Assembly (NCBI GenBank): GCA_030407085.1 | Contig: CM059587.1 | Location: forward strand, 100,373,001 to 100,437,000 | DNA from: Trichopria drosophilae | Taxonomy: Eukaryota; Arthropoda; Insecta; Hymenoptera; Diapriidae | Reading direction: 5' to 3' | Length of the DNA stretch: 64,000 nt | Part shown: positions 1 through 10,747 of the stretch, in pieces | Position numbering within the stretch: position 1 is the first letter of the stretch | Layout: each line of letters begins with the position of its first letter | Made by a program: the position numbers and the translations under genes | The notes under the pieces: generated by a model | Database searches by the model: none | Told to the model about the DNA's origin: nothing | What the model saw: only the letters and a program-made list of their open reading frames with translations

Positions 1-605
1 TGGATGCAGTATATAGTAACCTTAATAATAAAAAATACACGAAAATAATAACTAAATTATATTGAACCAATTATGAAAAATTACATTTTTTTTTCAAAAA
101 TAAAATAAAAGAAAAATAGGGAGAGTGGAGTAGTGTGTCCTGCTTGATTTTTTCGACGATCAGAAGCACAAAAACACCGAATATGTTTCTCTTGAATCGT
201 GCTAAATAGTTAGTTTAGTAACACGTATGTCTTACTAAAAAGTTTACATCAGTAGCGGATTTTACTGAAAATTTTCCCCGACGCAAACAAAAATTTGCGA
301 GTAGGGAAATTCTAAGTCTAATCTGAGTTTCTTTACTAGCTAATTTGTTGTACAATAATCCATGTATTGTTTAGTGATCGCATCTAATTGACTCTATTAT
401 GATAAACAATTACTAATTATGATAATGTAAAATAGTTACGTGATGGTTAAGTTTTCAGTTTAGAAGTTGGGTTTGTTATCTGTTTGTTTCCAAAATTATT
501 ACTAAATTGAAAGGACAACCCACTTTTCGGCTACAAATCAGTAGTGTTCTGCTAATTGAAATTTTGTACTCGATTACTGGCATTATGGGAGTCAATGAGT
601 GAGCA
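1..605. other. AT-rich stretch, nothing recognised
   Basis: This is AT-rich sequence without a convincing open frame, RNA gene or paired repeat. I see only scattered A and T runs. It ends where the first CCGACA array begins. Confidence 0.6.
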
Positions 606-719
606 AGTTGAAAAACCGACAGTCATAAAGCCGATATGCGGACAATCGTTTTTTGAAATGTCTTTCGAATGTCGGTTTTTCGATTGTTGGTTTTTTGACG
701 GTCGGTTTTTGACCTGAGG
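606..719. repeat. Palindromic CCGACA array, copy 1 (short)
   Basis: The left half holds forward units of the form GAAAAACCGACAGTC and the right half holds their reverse complements (GTCGGTTTTTCGA). The whole piece can fold back on itself. It is the shortest of three such arrays in the window; the others are at 29657-29911 and 56525-56959. Unit length is about 16 bases, with several decayed units near the centre. An open frame crosses it on the minus strand, but that frame only reads the repeat and is not a gene. I cannot assign it to a named transposon family. Confidence 0.8.
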
Positions 720-3700
720 GTTTATTTTCACGTCGTATTGTAGAAGTAAATAAGGATTTACAAGGGCGTTTATTGCATACTTCTGACCATTGAAAGGTCC
801 CGGGTTCAAGTGCCGTTCTATCTCCCTTTTTTAAATAACAAAAAAATCCGAAAGAATTCGTAAAAAATATACCATCTTTTTCAAGATTAGATTACTTATT
901 TTTTCAGCATTTTTGCAATACTTCTGTAAACTACAGATAAATGTTTGGTTTCAAAAGAGAAGCGGCTCTAAAAATATTAGTAAGAATTTCTAAAAAATGT
1001 TATCTAAATTCTTCACTAAAAAGCATTTTCAATTTCATGTATTATATTTGTGTTACGAATATATTTTATCTAAATATTGAAATTTTAAGTTTCACGTGGT
1101 ATTTTATTATGATATTGCACATTTTTTATAAATTTACTTATTTTCTAAATTTTAAATATTTAAAAATGTATGTTTTTGAATCTTTACGTAATATATTCTC
1201 AAATCAAAATTACATGCATTGTGTAAATATGGCAAAAAACTATCGCTAGAATATAAATTATTTTTGGAATCTTTGTGTCTTAAAAATTTTGTGTTTTCTG
1301 TGCTGTAGTTCTGTTTTTTTTTTCATATATGTCTTCTTAATTACATTTTAAATTTCGATGTTTTCTTTTTATTTCGCATTTGTACAAAGTATTTTATTTA
1401 TTAATTGTTATCTATCTGGTAGAAATATGTCCAGTTTTCTGTTGTTTGTTTTGTGTACAGACTGGACAGAAACTAGCCAAAAAATAAACTCATTTTTTAC
1501 TAGGGCTTCATAATTATTCATTTTTGCTTAATTTCATTCTATTCTAATTTTATTTACTGTTATTATTGTACAACTAATTGAAGACGCTGTGATTAAAGTA
1601 CATTAATATTTGATTGCATTCTAAATAGTATTGCAGTAAAATTTATTTGAAATTGCCTTCAAATTGACGTTATTGACTATATTTCCTTGTATACAACTAA
1701 CTTGGCGTAGGCAATAATTTCACCCTATGTGACTCTCGACTTCTGCTAATATCAGTACCTGGTAAAAAAAAGTTGTAGAGTGTAAAAAATCGGAAATTAT
1801 AGGTGGCATGTGTTTTATTATTTACAATTACGTTTTATATTTAATTTGTATTCGATTGATACAATTCACAGTAGAAAATCCCCTACCATATAATATGTAA
1901 TGTGGGTGTCACACGGTTGGTAGCAGATACTGGAAGTTAATTAGCTTCTTCTTCACTAGCGCCCTCTTCAATCCGCCCTCGTTTCAATCTGCTATTTGTT
2001 ACGAGTATACACTTTATAATCGGACCAATAAATGTTTTCTATACGTGGCTCGTAATAATTACGCTTTTCATTCGAAGTAACTTGTTTATTCGATCCGATG
2101 TATCATTGAGGCATTATTAGGCGGGATTAGTAATGTCTACGTAAATAAGGGCAATTATCTATTCTGTAAAATAAGATTTGTTTTTTAATAGGATTACTTT
2201 ATAAAGTTTGTATAGAATCATTTCTTTATAAAACGTTTTTACCTGGATTCAAATGTAGAAAATAACTACCAGCAGGCTCGAATGGAAACATAACACAATA
2301 GCTTAAAGATTTGTTAGAACATTGTACAAATTATTTTATAAACTGTTGAAAATTTAGTTTTGAATAGAAATGACGTAAACATTTTTAATGTAATGATATT
2401 CGGAAACGCGTCATTTTACTATCAGGAAAAATATCATTTATTATACATTCGGGCGTTTTTCGCTCTTGTAACGAAATAAACTATTAACTGACTCATTCTA
2501 AAAATTAAAGAAATAATTACTTGATGAGTGACTAAAATATTTTAAAAATGCTTACAGAATGCAAATACAATACTTAAATAATTTCCAATTTATACAGTTT
2601 TAACACTGCTTATACTAGGCAACATGTATTAGGAATATTGAATATGTATAATACTGACATTTTACGAAATAGTTACTCTTAGTGCAACTTTGTCATCTAG
2701 TTCGTGGTTATGCATGCAATGTATTACAGAGAAAGCAAAATTTGCATCCTTCTACATGCACTTGTGTAACGCGCGTTATATTAAACAAAGCAGTGAAATC
2801 CGTTTCAAAGGAAAACGACGTAGAATGTTAAATAATTTTAATATCCTACTAAAGTTCTGATTTTATTTATACTAGTATTTTAATTTTCAAATATTTTTTA
2901 GAATCCTGTTTAAATAAGTAATTTACTTAGATTAAAACAGTGTTTGTAGGTTATCTCATACTAAAATACAGAATCAACGTTCAATTCAACTATTTCGAGG
3001 ATTTAAATTTGCTTTTTGTTTGTATAAATGATTATGCGATACGGTGGAAAGCTAAAAGCATAGCTTTCAATTTTTTAAACTCAGCAGCATTCAGCACATA
3101 TGACCCAATTCCAAAATACACGTTTTAGATTCTTTCGTTTTGTTTTTCAACGACTCGTTTGCTGGAATTCCATCTCATGCACCTGTCTCGGTTGTATCTG
3201 CGAAAAAAATCATGATGGAAAAATACACATTTTGACGTTTTCCCAACTATATTGTTAAAAGTTGCAATATGGGAATGGTAGGTTCATAATTGCATATTTC
3301 AGTATCGATTAGAGTACTAGTTATCCATAATATATAACTACAATTTCCCGCGGCGTTATTCTCGACATAGACGAGACAGTGCGGTTAACACCGAGGATAA
3401 ACCGAAGTTTTTCTGCGGCCGGCTTGCATGAAAATTGCATTTTATTGTATTGTTTTATTACTGTAAATTTATAGTTTATTTTATTTATGATACATTAATA
3501 ACATTTTGTTTAAAAAATTTGTACAAGAATGCATTCTTTAGGGAACTTAAAAATTTCAATTTTAATTGCTGGGTAATAATAATAATTTAATAATTCTATA
3601 ACGTTTCGGGTCTGTACTAACGCTTTCAGATACTGAATAATTATGAAGAAGGCAAATCGGTATTAGTCGATCCTATAACAAAGAAAAGGGGTTTCATGTT

Positions 3701-4040
3701 TTAATATTTCAAAGATCTAAATAAATACTGTTCTACTTTTGTGCATTTTGTTTTTTGTAAATGTGATTCTTTCTGGAAAGAAATGTGTGTCATTTACAAA
3801 ATTTTGACATTATCAATTTAAAAATAAACTTTTAACGTTCTCATAGCCTGACTGATAATGAAACTCGACAATCTTTATATTGTATATCCTGAGCTGACGT
3901 TATTGGCTACATCATAATTATTTGCAATTATATTGTTTAATTTGTCGTTTAATTATGGATCATATGCATATATTCATGGAGAAAAATGTTCTTATCTTCA
4001 TCCGTGTCCGTGAAGTACGTCCTTTACAGACTCGAACTTT
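720..4040. other. Long AT-rich stretch without recognisable genes
   Basis: The frames at 941-1249 and 2940-3128 are short, AT-driven and unlike any family I know. A slightly GC-richer piece lies near 1900-2000 and another at about 3345-3425. No paired terminal repeats were seen. The base composition fits intergenic or intronic DNA. Confidence 0.55.
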
Positions 4041-4046
4041 GAGGTC

Positions 4047-4229
4047 GTAAAGTTGAATTTTACTTCTGTCCGTGTAAAATTTTCGAAAAGTTCATGCATT
4101 TTTTTAATGGAAATTAGTAAATCTAGATAAAATATCCACAAAATTTCTAAATCTGCGCCCGTTTCATTAACCAATTACAGTCTACGACGCCTAATTTCTG
4201 CTCAGGCCGTAAAATTCAATTTTACGGCC
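4047..4229. repeat. Two short GTAAAA...TTTTAC palindromes
   Basis: One palindrome has the core GTAAAGTTGAATTTTAC at 4047-4063. The second, at 4205-4229, is a 25-base near-perfect palindrome around GTAAAATTCAATTTTAC, bounded by GGCC at both ends. The same design recurs at 9239, 9373, 10480, 10606, 16480, 16694 and 23671. The function is unknown. They may be ends of small foldback elements. Confidence 0.7.
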
Positions 4230-4934
4230 CTGGATCAAAAACTAATATTTTTGAAATAGTAATTTCGAAACAGGCTTTCCGAATAAAAAAATTGCGATTT
4301 TTTTTATGATGAAACTGACTGCAAGTTTTTGAAGTTTTATTGTTGAGAGAGTAAAACTGACAATAAAATCTAGCCATTTTTCAAGAAGAAATGGCACAAA
4401 AGTGTCACCAAATTACCATCTGATATGGAAAAATTTTAAAGAAAAATTTCTCTGTGTATATCATAAGATAGTCAAAAAGTACTTTCACTAAGAGGGTTCT
4501 AAAGTAGTCCGCCGGTAAGGTAGGAATTTTCCCTAAAGAAGTTTGAGAATGCCCGCGAAAAAATGTATAAAAACAATCTGAATCATTTTGGTCTAATTAT
4601 TAATTTATAATCTAATAATTATAAATAGGAAAATAACCAATCAAGGCAATACTCAAAATGTACGTATTTGAAAAAATTCTCTGGAAATTTTTAATGAAGT
4701 TACATACATGTTTAGAAGAGCTACAATATAACATTATTATTCGTGAAGATATTTGAGAAGGTTTTAATTTTCGATCGATTTATAAATTAATATACTCTTA
4801 AATAGTTTTGGTGTTTTTTGGTCACATAAATAATAGAAATTGGAAATGGTTGAGTTTAATAAAAATTTAAAAATTAGAAGAAAAGAAAAAAACAAACAAG
4901 TGTCAATCATTTGGAGGGTTTTTATAATATATTA

Positions 4935-5455
4935 TTAACCCTTTGAAGCATACATTTTTCTTTACGTTGAATTGACTTGAAATTTGCTACTCGGAGGTTT
5001 TCCGGGTCCGGAGGTTTTACGAATCCGGAATCATATTTTCAACATTCAAAATGGCGGATCCAATATGGCGGACAAAAATATGAAAATCTATTGAAATATT
5101 CTGTATCTTGTTACTTGGGGGTTTTCAGTGTTGCTGATTACGAATACGGTGTCAGATTTTTAAAATTCAAAATGGCAGATTCAATATGGCGGACAAAAAT
5201 ATGAAAATTCATTAGATTGTTGCGTGTTTACATCATGATGACCGCAATTTTTAAGCCTCCATTTTGAATTTCGTAAAAACAATATCGGTATCGTCCTCAG
5301 CGATATCTGAAACCCTATTATACCAAATTTCAAATGATTATCTTAAAAAACAGCGTCAATAATGAATTCTTTCGAAAAAAATCGTGTTTTTTCCATGTTT
5401 GTTTATTTATAAATCATAAATAATAAACAATCATGTCAAAATAACTAAGGGTTAA
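4935..5455. mobile_element. TTAA-flanked element nested in the older element
   Basis: It runs from TTAACCCTTTGAAGC at 4935 to AACTAAGGGTTAA ending at 5455. TTAA at both borders with CCC/GGG inside is the usual signature of piggyBac-type insertions (established knowledge). Only the outermost bases are inverted. The interior carries two copies of the 120 bp ATGGCGG repeat. The flanking sequence matches 44947-44984, which lacks the insertion. No transposase is encoded, so it would be a non-autonomous element or an old internal-deletion derivative. Confidence 0.7.
4985..5290 (+). repeat. ATGGCGG 120 bp repeat, two units
   Basis: AAAATGGCGGATCCAATATG begins at 5048 and a close copy begins at 5169, giving a period of 121. 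Between them lies the conserved GGGGTTTTCAGTGTTGCTGA and GATTACGAATACGG segment. A degraded reverse-strand piece (CCTCCATTTTGAATTTC) follows near 5255. The open frame at 4977-5204 merely reads these units. Confidence 0.85.
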
Positions 5456-5915
5456 ATAAATATTTGGCAACGTTTCTACTCTAATATGAGTCCTCTTCAA
5501 GGATATATGGACATGCCCTTGTTTTTTTTTCTAATTCTAATTTTAAAATTTTTATTAAACTCAACCATTTTTAATTTCTATTATTTATATGACCGAAAAA
5601 CACCAAAACTTCGTGAAGATAATATTTGATTATATTTCAAAAATCTAAAGGTATCTCTGAAAAAGTGGCGCTTTTTACGTAGAATGGCTTATTTATACAT
5701 TACTTATTAGTAAACATGATTACTAATTCACTTACTGACCAACATTTTCTTATGTAATTAGTCGTTTTCAATTAATTTTGTCTTAGAGAGTATATAAACC
5801 TCGACTCGATTTTAATTTTTCAAATGATATTATCTGGTTTTCTATTAAAAATTGTAACCTTTTCTAAAAAACATGTACTTCCTAGTGGTCCTTTGATTAA
5901 CTAGTGGTCAGGGTA

Positions 5916-6174
5916 CAGTAGTCCTTCCCTTATTCTAATGTCTTCTCGTATTCTAATTTTGTCTCTTCTCTTATTCTAATATTTCCCCTGAGGCGTTCTC
6001 CCCACTCACATGTGGATTTTATAAATCCAAATAACGGCGCATGCGCAACAAAAGAAAAAGGGGCAAAAGTGATACAGCAAATGTAGGTAGTGGGGGAGAG
6101 GGGAAAAATAGAATAAGGGACGAAGGCCGCCATCTTGCCTGACTGGACGAATTAGAATAAGGGAAGGACTACTG
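5916..6174. mobile_element. pogo/Tigger-like MITE, family A
   Basis: This is a 259-base element with inverted ends CAGTAGTCCTTCCCTTATTC, flanked by TA at 5914-5915 and 6175-6176. About 24 terminal bases match perfectly. The motif TATTCTAAT repeats inside the left end, and AGAATAAGGGA repeats in the right. The core contains GGCGCATGCGC. CAGTAG ends plus a TA duplication point to pogo-type Tc1/mariner relatives (established knowledge). No transposase is present, so it is non-autonomous. Confidence 0.85.
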
Positions 6175-6234
6175 TACTTTTGTTCGAGGGTTCTGAAATT
6201 CTCCTTACATGAAATTACCTATCTAAAAAGCACC

Positions 6235-6720
6235 TGCATAACGCAGGTATTGCCAGATCCGAATTTCGTATTCCACGAGAGAAGAACTTAGCTTTCGCCA
6301 TGGAATTGCCCCGTCGGCGTAGAGAATATAATGCCGAGCAAATGCGCCGTAATTCCGATATCGTCGTGATTTCTAGACGACGACGTATTACGTACGCTCC
6401 CCCTCGTCCCCCGTTTGTCCCGTGTTCGTCCCCACGCCGTCCCCTTTCGGTAACACCCACGTATGAACCGGGTAGCTGGCAGACTCAGCGCCGACATGGT
6501 TACCGAATCCTGGTTGCACTACCGTTCGCGATTTCACCGAGTGTACGCGTTTCCGCGAATTTCCATTGCAAATTCGAAACGCGACTCGCAAATATCTGCC
6601 CCCCATGCACCCCAGCCCCCTCTGGCGGTCTACCCTAGCCTCTGTCTCTTTTACTCCCACCCCTGGCTGTTCTGTCTCGCTCGTACTCGCTTTCTTTCTC
6701 CCTTTCAACTCCATTTCCGC
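6235..6720. other. GC- and CpG-rich patch
   Basis: Base composition shifts sharply to GC-rich with abundant CpG, for example GACGACGACGTATTACGTAC near 6377. Overlapping frames exist on both strands (6300-6638, 6388-6780, 6463-6933), but none has a recognisable domain and several overlap in conflicting frames. It could be a regulatory island, an untranslated exon or an old insertion. Sequence alone does not decide. Confidence 0.5.
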
Positions 6721-6929
6721 AATTGTATCGAAATTCGATGCGATACATTTTTGGAGGGAAAAAAAGCTGTATTCTACCAATATTTCACGATTCTAGTACT
6801 AGAGATATTAATTACACCAGGGTACTGTATACGCGATAATTGCATTTGCGAATGTAGGCCAAATTTTGGTTGGTACGATGAAGGTATCGTAGAGATGTTT
6901 TTACCGAATTTCGTGAAGATTTTTCGTGA

Positions 6930-8080
6930 TTAAATGGACATATTTTTAAGAAAAAATTACAAGGGTTGCGTTTGGCGGAAAAAAGGGTTCTAAAAATTGT
7001 ACATTGATGCATATGCGACGTAAAATTAACGGAATTTTCAGAATCTATATTTCGATTTTTCGAAAAACACAGCAGTAAAAAACTGCATATGAATATTTCC
7101 AAAAAGCATGGATTTTTTCAAGTATGTTCTATGTCATCTTCATGTTTTCATATTGAAATAGTTTCACTATTTCTGTATAAAATAAGAAATTACCGAATTT
7201 CTCTCAAATTTTTCAAAATTTGTTGCTATCCGAATTTTCTGTAAATTTGAGATGTTCTTGAACATGCTTGGTAAAAAGACGTCGGTCATGACGTCAAAAA
7301 AAAATCACAAATATTTTGCAAAACGTTGTAATTTCATTAAAGAGAAAATATTTTTACATTTTTGTTCTTGTCTTAAGTAGTTATTACAATTCTCTTTTGA
7401 ATCCCGTTGCTGGGCAACATTTTTTTTTTCGAAATTATCTAATTTTCCGATAATAAATTCCCGAAATTTTTCGCCGATTTATGTTGGAGACACCATTTTA
7501 GATCCTTTCACTTTTATTTTCAATATGCACATTTTAAAGTTCAAAACTCAACATAAATGTTACTTCAAATCCAAATTTTAAAATATTTCAATGCGAATAA
7601 ATGTACAGTAGAACCCCCTTTTAACGCCACCTCCGTTTATCGACATACTCTTTTCTACGACACTAGTGACACCCTTTTTAAAGACATACGAGCTATTCCC
7701 GTCATCCCCACCCCGTCTAAATGCTTCCCCTCACCAGACGGCGCATGTATACGTGCATAGCTCGCGAAATAACCGCATTGGTCTAGTCACGTGTGACGTC
7801 ACTTTAGCATGCTTGTCGAGGGGTTACGGTGGGGGAACACACTTTTGTAGCTGGCATGTCGATAAACGGGAGCTTAAGGGGAAGTCGTGGAACCGACCCA
7901 TGTCGTAAAAAGGGGGTTCTACTGTACATCTAAAAAACTCATAATTTTGTTTTAAATAATCTGATATAGTTTTTCACCGTTGCATTTTTAGAAAAATCTA
8001 TTACAAGATTCTAAAAGTATAGTTAATTTTATGTCATTGATTATAGCGAAAAAATGTCCAATCAAGAATTAATGGGTTAA
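6930..8080. mobile_element. TTAA foldback element, family FB1, copy 1
   Basis: The right end is clear: GGACATTTTTTCGC read inward in reverse complement, ending in GGGTTAA at 8077-8080. The left end near 6930 (GATTAAATGGACATA) is degraded, so that border is approximate. The arms are inverted relative to one another and match the element at 46977-47835, for example CATATTGAAATAGTTTC and CACTTTTATTTTCAATATGC. A pogo-like MITE at 7606-7924 splits the right arm. There is no transposase. I infer a piggyBac-type non-autonomous foldback. Confidence 0.65.
7606..7924. mobile_element. pogo/Tigger-like MITE, family B
   Basis: This is a 319-base element with ends CAGTAGAACCCCCTTTT inverted, flanked by TA at 7604-7605 and 7925-7926. 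A second inverted pair, CGTTTATCGACAT, lies inside each end near 7634 and 7857. The interior is CpG-rich. It is inserted into the right arm of the FB1 foldback, so it is younger than that copy. The open frames within it carry no recognised domain. Confidence 0.9.
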
Positions 8081-9056
8081 CCAATTTTCATATTTCACAA
8101 ACAATTGTCCAACAAACATTTTCCGCGTATTTTTAAAATATTTTGATCAATTTTTGAAGAAAGCATATAGTTCCAAATAGACTGGTTACATTCATGTAAT
8201 TTTGACGTTATTCATTGTCCAAATTATCATTTGAAAAACCTATTCGGAAACAAACAGAATTGCAAAAATATACATTTTTTGTAAAAGATTTTCCATTTTA
8301 GTACAATTTAACATAATTAATTTATATTATTTTTGTTGTTTTTGCTAGTTACACTTTTAGTTACAAAGTCTAAAAAATTGCTGGGTAATTTTTTAAAATA
8401 GGGTATTTATAGCGGTAAACATATATATATAATAAAATTTGCAAAAAAGTATAATTAATGTGTATTTGTCGCAGTGCCAGTTTTAGAACGTTATCACTTT
8501 TATTTGCAGGAGACAGACAAAATACAACTGTACGATAGCGTAAGACATTGCGGTAGTACATTATCTTACATATCTTGCTAAGATTCGAGAAAAGCTGAAT
8601 GCATACTAAGTAAATGACTGATTACTGAAATCAGAGTCTCTGACTTGATATATTCAAACCCTTAACAACGAAGTCGTATACCCTGCTTTGATCCATCACT
8701 AATTTCATTATTGAGGATATTTAGTTGGCTCCTTCAGCCTATTCAAAATCAATGAAACAAGATGGCATCCACGAGCATTTGGTATTTCATCGATTCAACT
8801 GTCGGCCTTTCATGGCAATGGCTTTGAATACGCTACTAGGGTCGTTTGTTTTCGCGTGTTGGTGGTAATGAATCCCATGCTTGATTCTCAATATTTCCTA
8901 TGACAAATTCAATTTTGAGGCCAAATGCTCGTAGGGTTTTACGGAAATAAACAGGAAATATTAATGTTTCGATTTTATTCAATATTTTCCATTACTAGTT
9001 TTTTTTGGACCACCAAAAATGACCAAAGTTTTAGACATTTGCCTGATTAAACCATA
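8081..9056. other. AT-rich spacer with one small inverted pair
   Basis: No gene was seen. ACGAGCATTTGG near 8772 and CCAAATGCTCGTAG near 8921 form a short inverted pair about 150 bases apart, which may be the remains of a small element. Around 8760-8860 the composition is somewhat less AT-rich. Confidence 0.5.
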
Positions 9057-9410
9057 ATACAATGCGTAAAGTCACATTTTACTCACACGTTCTTTAAAAT
9101 CGCATTTTACTCTTTAGTCCACACATCATTCCATATATTTTCAACCATTTGGTGTACAAAAATATGTGGAAAATATTGAAACATAAAAATAGTGTCAATG
9201 TACATTTATAATGAAATAATAGTAGTTTACGATATAAGGGTGTAAAGTTCGACTTTACGCACCGCATTTTAACATGCGATTTGACAGGACTGGTGCATAA
9301 AGTCGAATGTTTACATCCGAGTATCAAACATTGTTTTTAATAGTATTCGTAAAATTCACCCGGTTATTTTGGGTGCGTAAAGTCGAATTTTACGCATACA
9401 ATGAAAAATA
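9057..9410. repeat. Cluster of GTAAAG/TTTTACGC palindromes
   Basis: It contains a 25-base palindrome at 9239-9263 (core GTAAAGTTCGACTTTACG) and a 23-base one at 9373-9395 (core CGTAAAGTCGAATTTTACG). Half copies such as TGCGTAAAGTCACATTTTAC occur near 9063, and GCATAAAGTCGAATG near 9294. The arrangement suggests a composite of foldback ends. The open frame on the minus strand here is a by-product. Confidence 0.75.
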
Positions 9411-9429
9411 GTATATTATATAACAAGGG

Positions 9430-9770
9430 CGTAATTAGCGATTTCCGACGAGTGCGAAGTTTGTCGCCCGAAAACTTCACGACAAGGCGCATAATCGAGT
9501 TCTACTCCCGGAGTGTTAAAAGCTGTATTTTTGTTACAGTTTGGGCAAAATGCTATTTTTCACACTTTTGACATTTTTCTTTCGCATTTTATCAACACTT
9601 GTAACAAAAAATACTCGCCTTCGACTCGTACCACAATCCTCACATTCGTTCGAAAATACTTTTTCCCACTTTAACGAAAACTACAATTTTCTGTACTAGT
9701 GCGTAAAAGTGTTTTATACGAATACGAAAATTGTGGACCGAGTCGAGCCAAGTTCGTTAAAAAGGAACGT
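9430..9770. repeat. Decayed inverted repeat
   Basis: CTTCGACTCGTACCACAATC at about 9618 pairs with GAAAATTGTGGACCGAGTCGAG at about 9726-9747, across a spacer of roughly 90 bases. Further short inverted pieces (TTGTTACA and TGTAACAA) lie outside at about 9530 and 9600. It looks like an eroded foldback. No coding content. Confidence 0.5.
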
Positions 9771-10469
9771 TTATCTAACGTTTATTTTTTGTTGCAAATA
9801 TGCGTAAAATGCAGTTTAAAAATTATTAGAAGGCGGAAATCGGCTTTTGACGCGTACTATAACAAAAAGAGAGGTTTTAGGGAGAGACTGTTTTAATAAT
9901 TATCATGAAATAAACCATTTATTATCGGGTAATGATAATTGTGGGTTTTGATGGCTGCCAATTGGAGGACGCGATATTTTGGATCATCATGGCAAATTCC
10001 ACTAGATTTTCGTGTGAAAATTGCAATTACAATTTTCTTGTCATTTAAAAATCGTTTTTTCTTGAATATAACTTTGTTTGAGTTAACGATGACCAAATTT
10101 TAGCTGTAGAATCTGAAAAATTGGCCACTTTTACTTAAAAATGGTTTCAGACAAATTATTAAACTTTTGTTTTCAATAAAAATAAGAGACGTATATTTGT
10201 GGTAGATTTTGCGTCCTTACGGACGTGAATGGGTCAAATAAGACAGTGTACTATCAGTACTGTAACACAACAAATCTTTTCTATCCACTCATTAAAGAGT
10301 CGCCAAGGTGAAACCTAACGTAAAAAATTGTTATGAATAAAAACAACAGTTTTTGTATTTTTTATTAATAAAACCAATACGCTTATAATATGCGTTTTCT
10401 TGACATTAATTGTAATATTATGTATCTTATATTATATGTAATATTATCTATGGTATATTATAGTATATT

Positions 10470-10747
10470 ACCTAACGAGGGTGTAAAGTGTACTTTTACG
10501 CACCGGGCGGGAACTATACGCTGAAGGCGCCGAGTGATGTGTAACAGTTATACTTTACACCCATGTTAGGTATCCTAGTTTTTGTAATTGGGTGCCTAAA
10601 CAGAATGCGTAAAATACAACTTTACGCACGACCTTTCACTTTACGAATTTTGTCGTCTGGAGTGCGTAAAAGTGAAATTTAGGCACGAAAAATAGGCATC
10701 AAAAGTACTTTACGCACTAACTTTACGCACACAATTACAAAAAACAT
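10470..10747. repeat. Two adjacent foldbacks with GTAAAG palindromes
   Basis: The first pair is TACCTAACGAGGGTGTAAAG at 10469 and its diverged inverse ending TGTTAGGTA near 10571. The second begins TTTTTGTAATTGGGTGCC near 10579 and ends ACACAATTACAAAAAAC near 10745. Internal near-palindromes lie at 10480-10504 and 10606-10628. The family is the same as at 9057-9410. Autonomous partner unknown. Confidence 0.7.

Larger units (their letters stand above)
4797..5611. mobile_element. Older inverted-repeat element, split by a later TTAA insertion
   Basis: The terminal inverted repeats are roughly 95-110 bases, at about 4797-4898 and 5518-5611. They share segments such as AAATGGTTGAGTTTAATAAA and its reverse complement TTTATTAAACTCAACCATTT. 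No transposase is present. A related single end without the internal insertion lies at 44843-44984. The element is interrupted at 4935-5455 by a TTAA-flanked insertion. Its class is unknown because no clear target duplication can be read outside the repeats. Confidence 0.7.

Noticed and set aside
597..720. CRISPR-like array (short repeats with spacers) at the CCGACA arrays
   Set aside because: Units are directly adjacent and degenerate, reverse orientation at the centre, and the sequence is eukaryotic in character. No spacers of uniform length.
797..830. tRNA-like 3' end: GGTCCCGGGTTCAAGTGCCG followed by T-rich sequence
   Set aside because: The T-loop GTTCAAG is present, but the stem does not pair properly and no matching acceptor, D-arm or anticodon arm could be built upstream. 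At most a tRNA-derived repeat remnant.
4740..5622. TTCGTGAAGATA direct repeat at 4740 and 5609 as a target duplication of the outer element
   Set aside because: The left copy lies about 45 bases outside the recognisable inverted repeat, so it does not border the element. It is probably part of the repeat unit.
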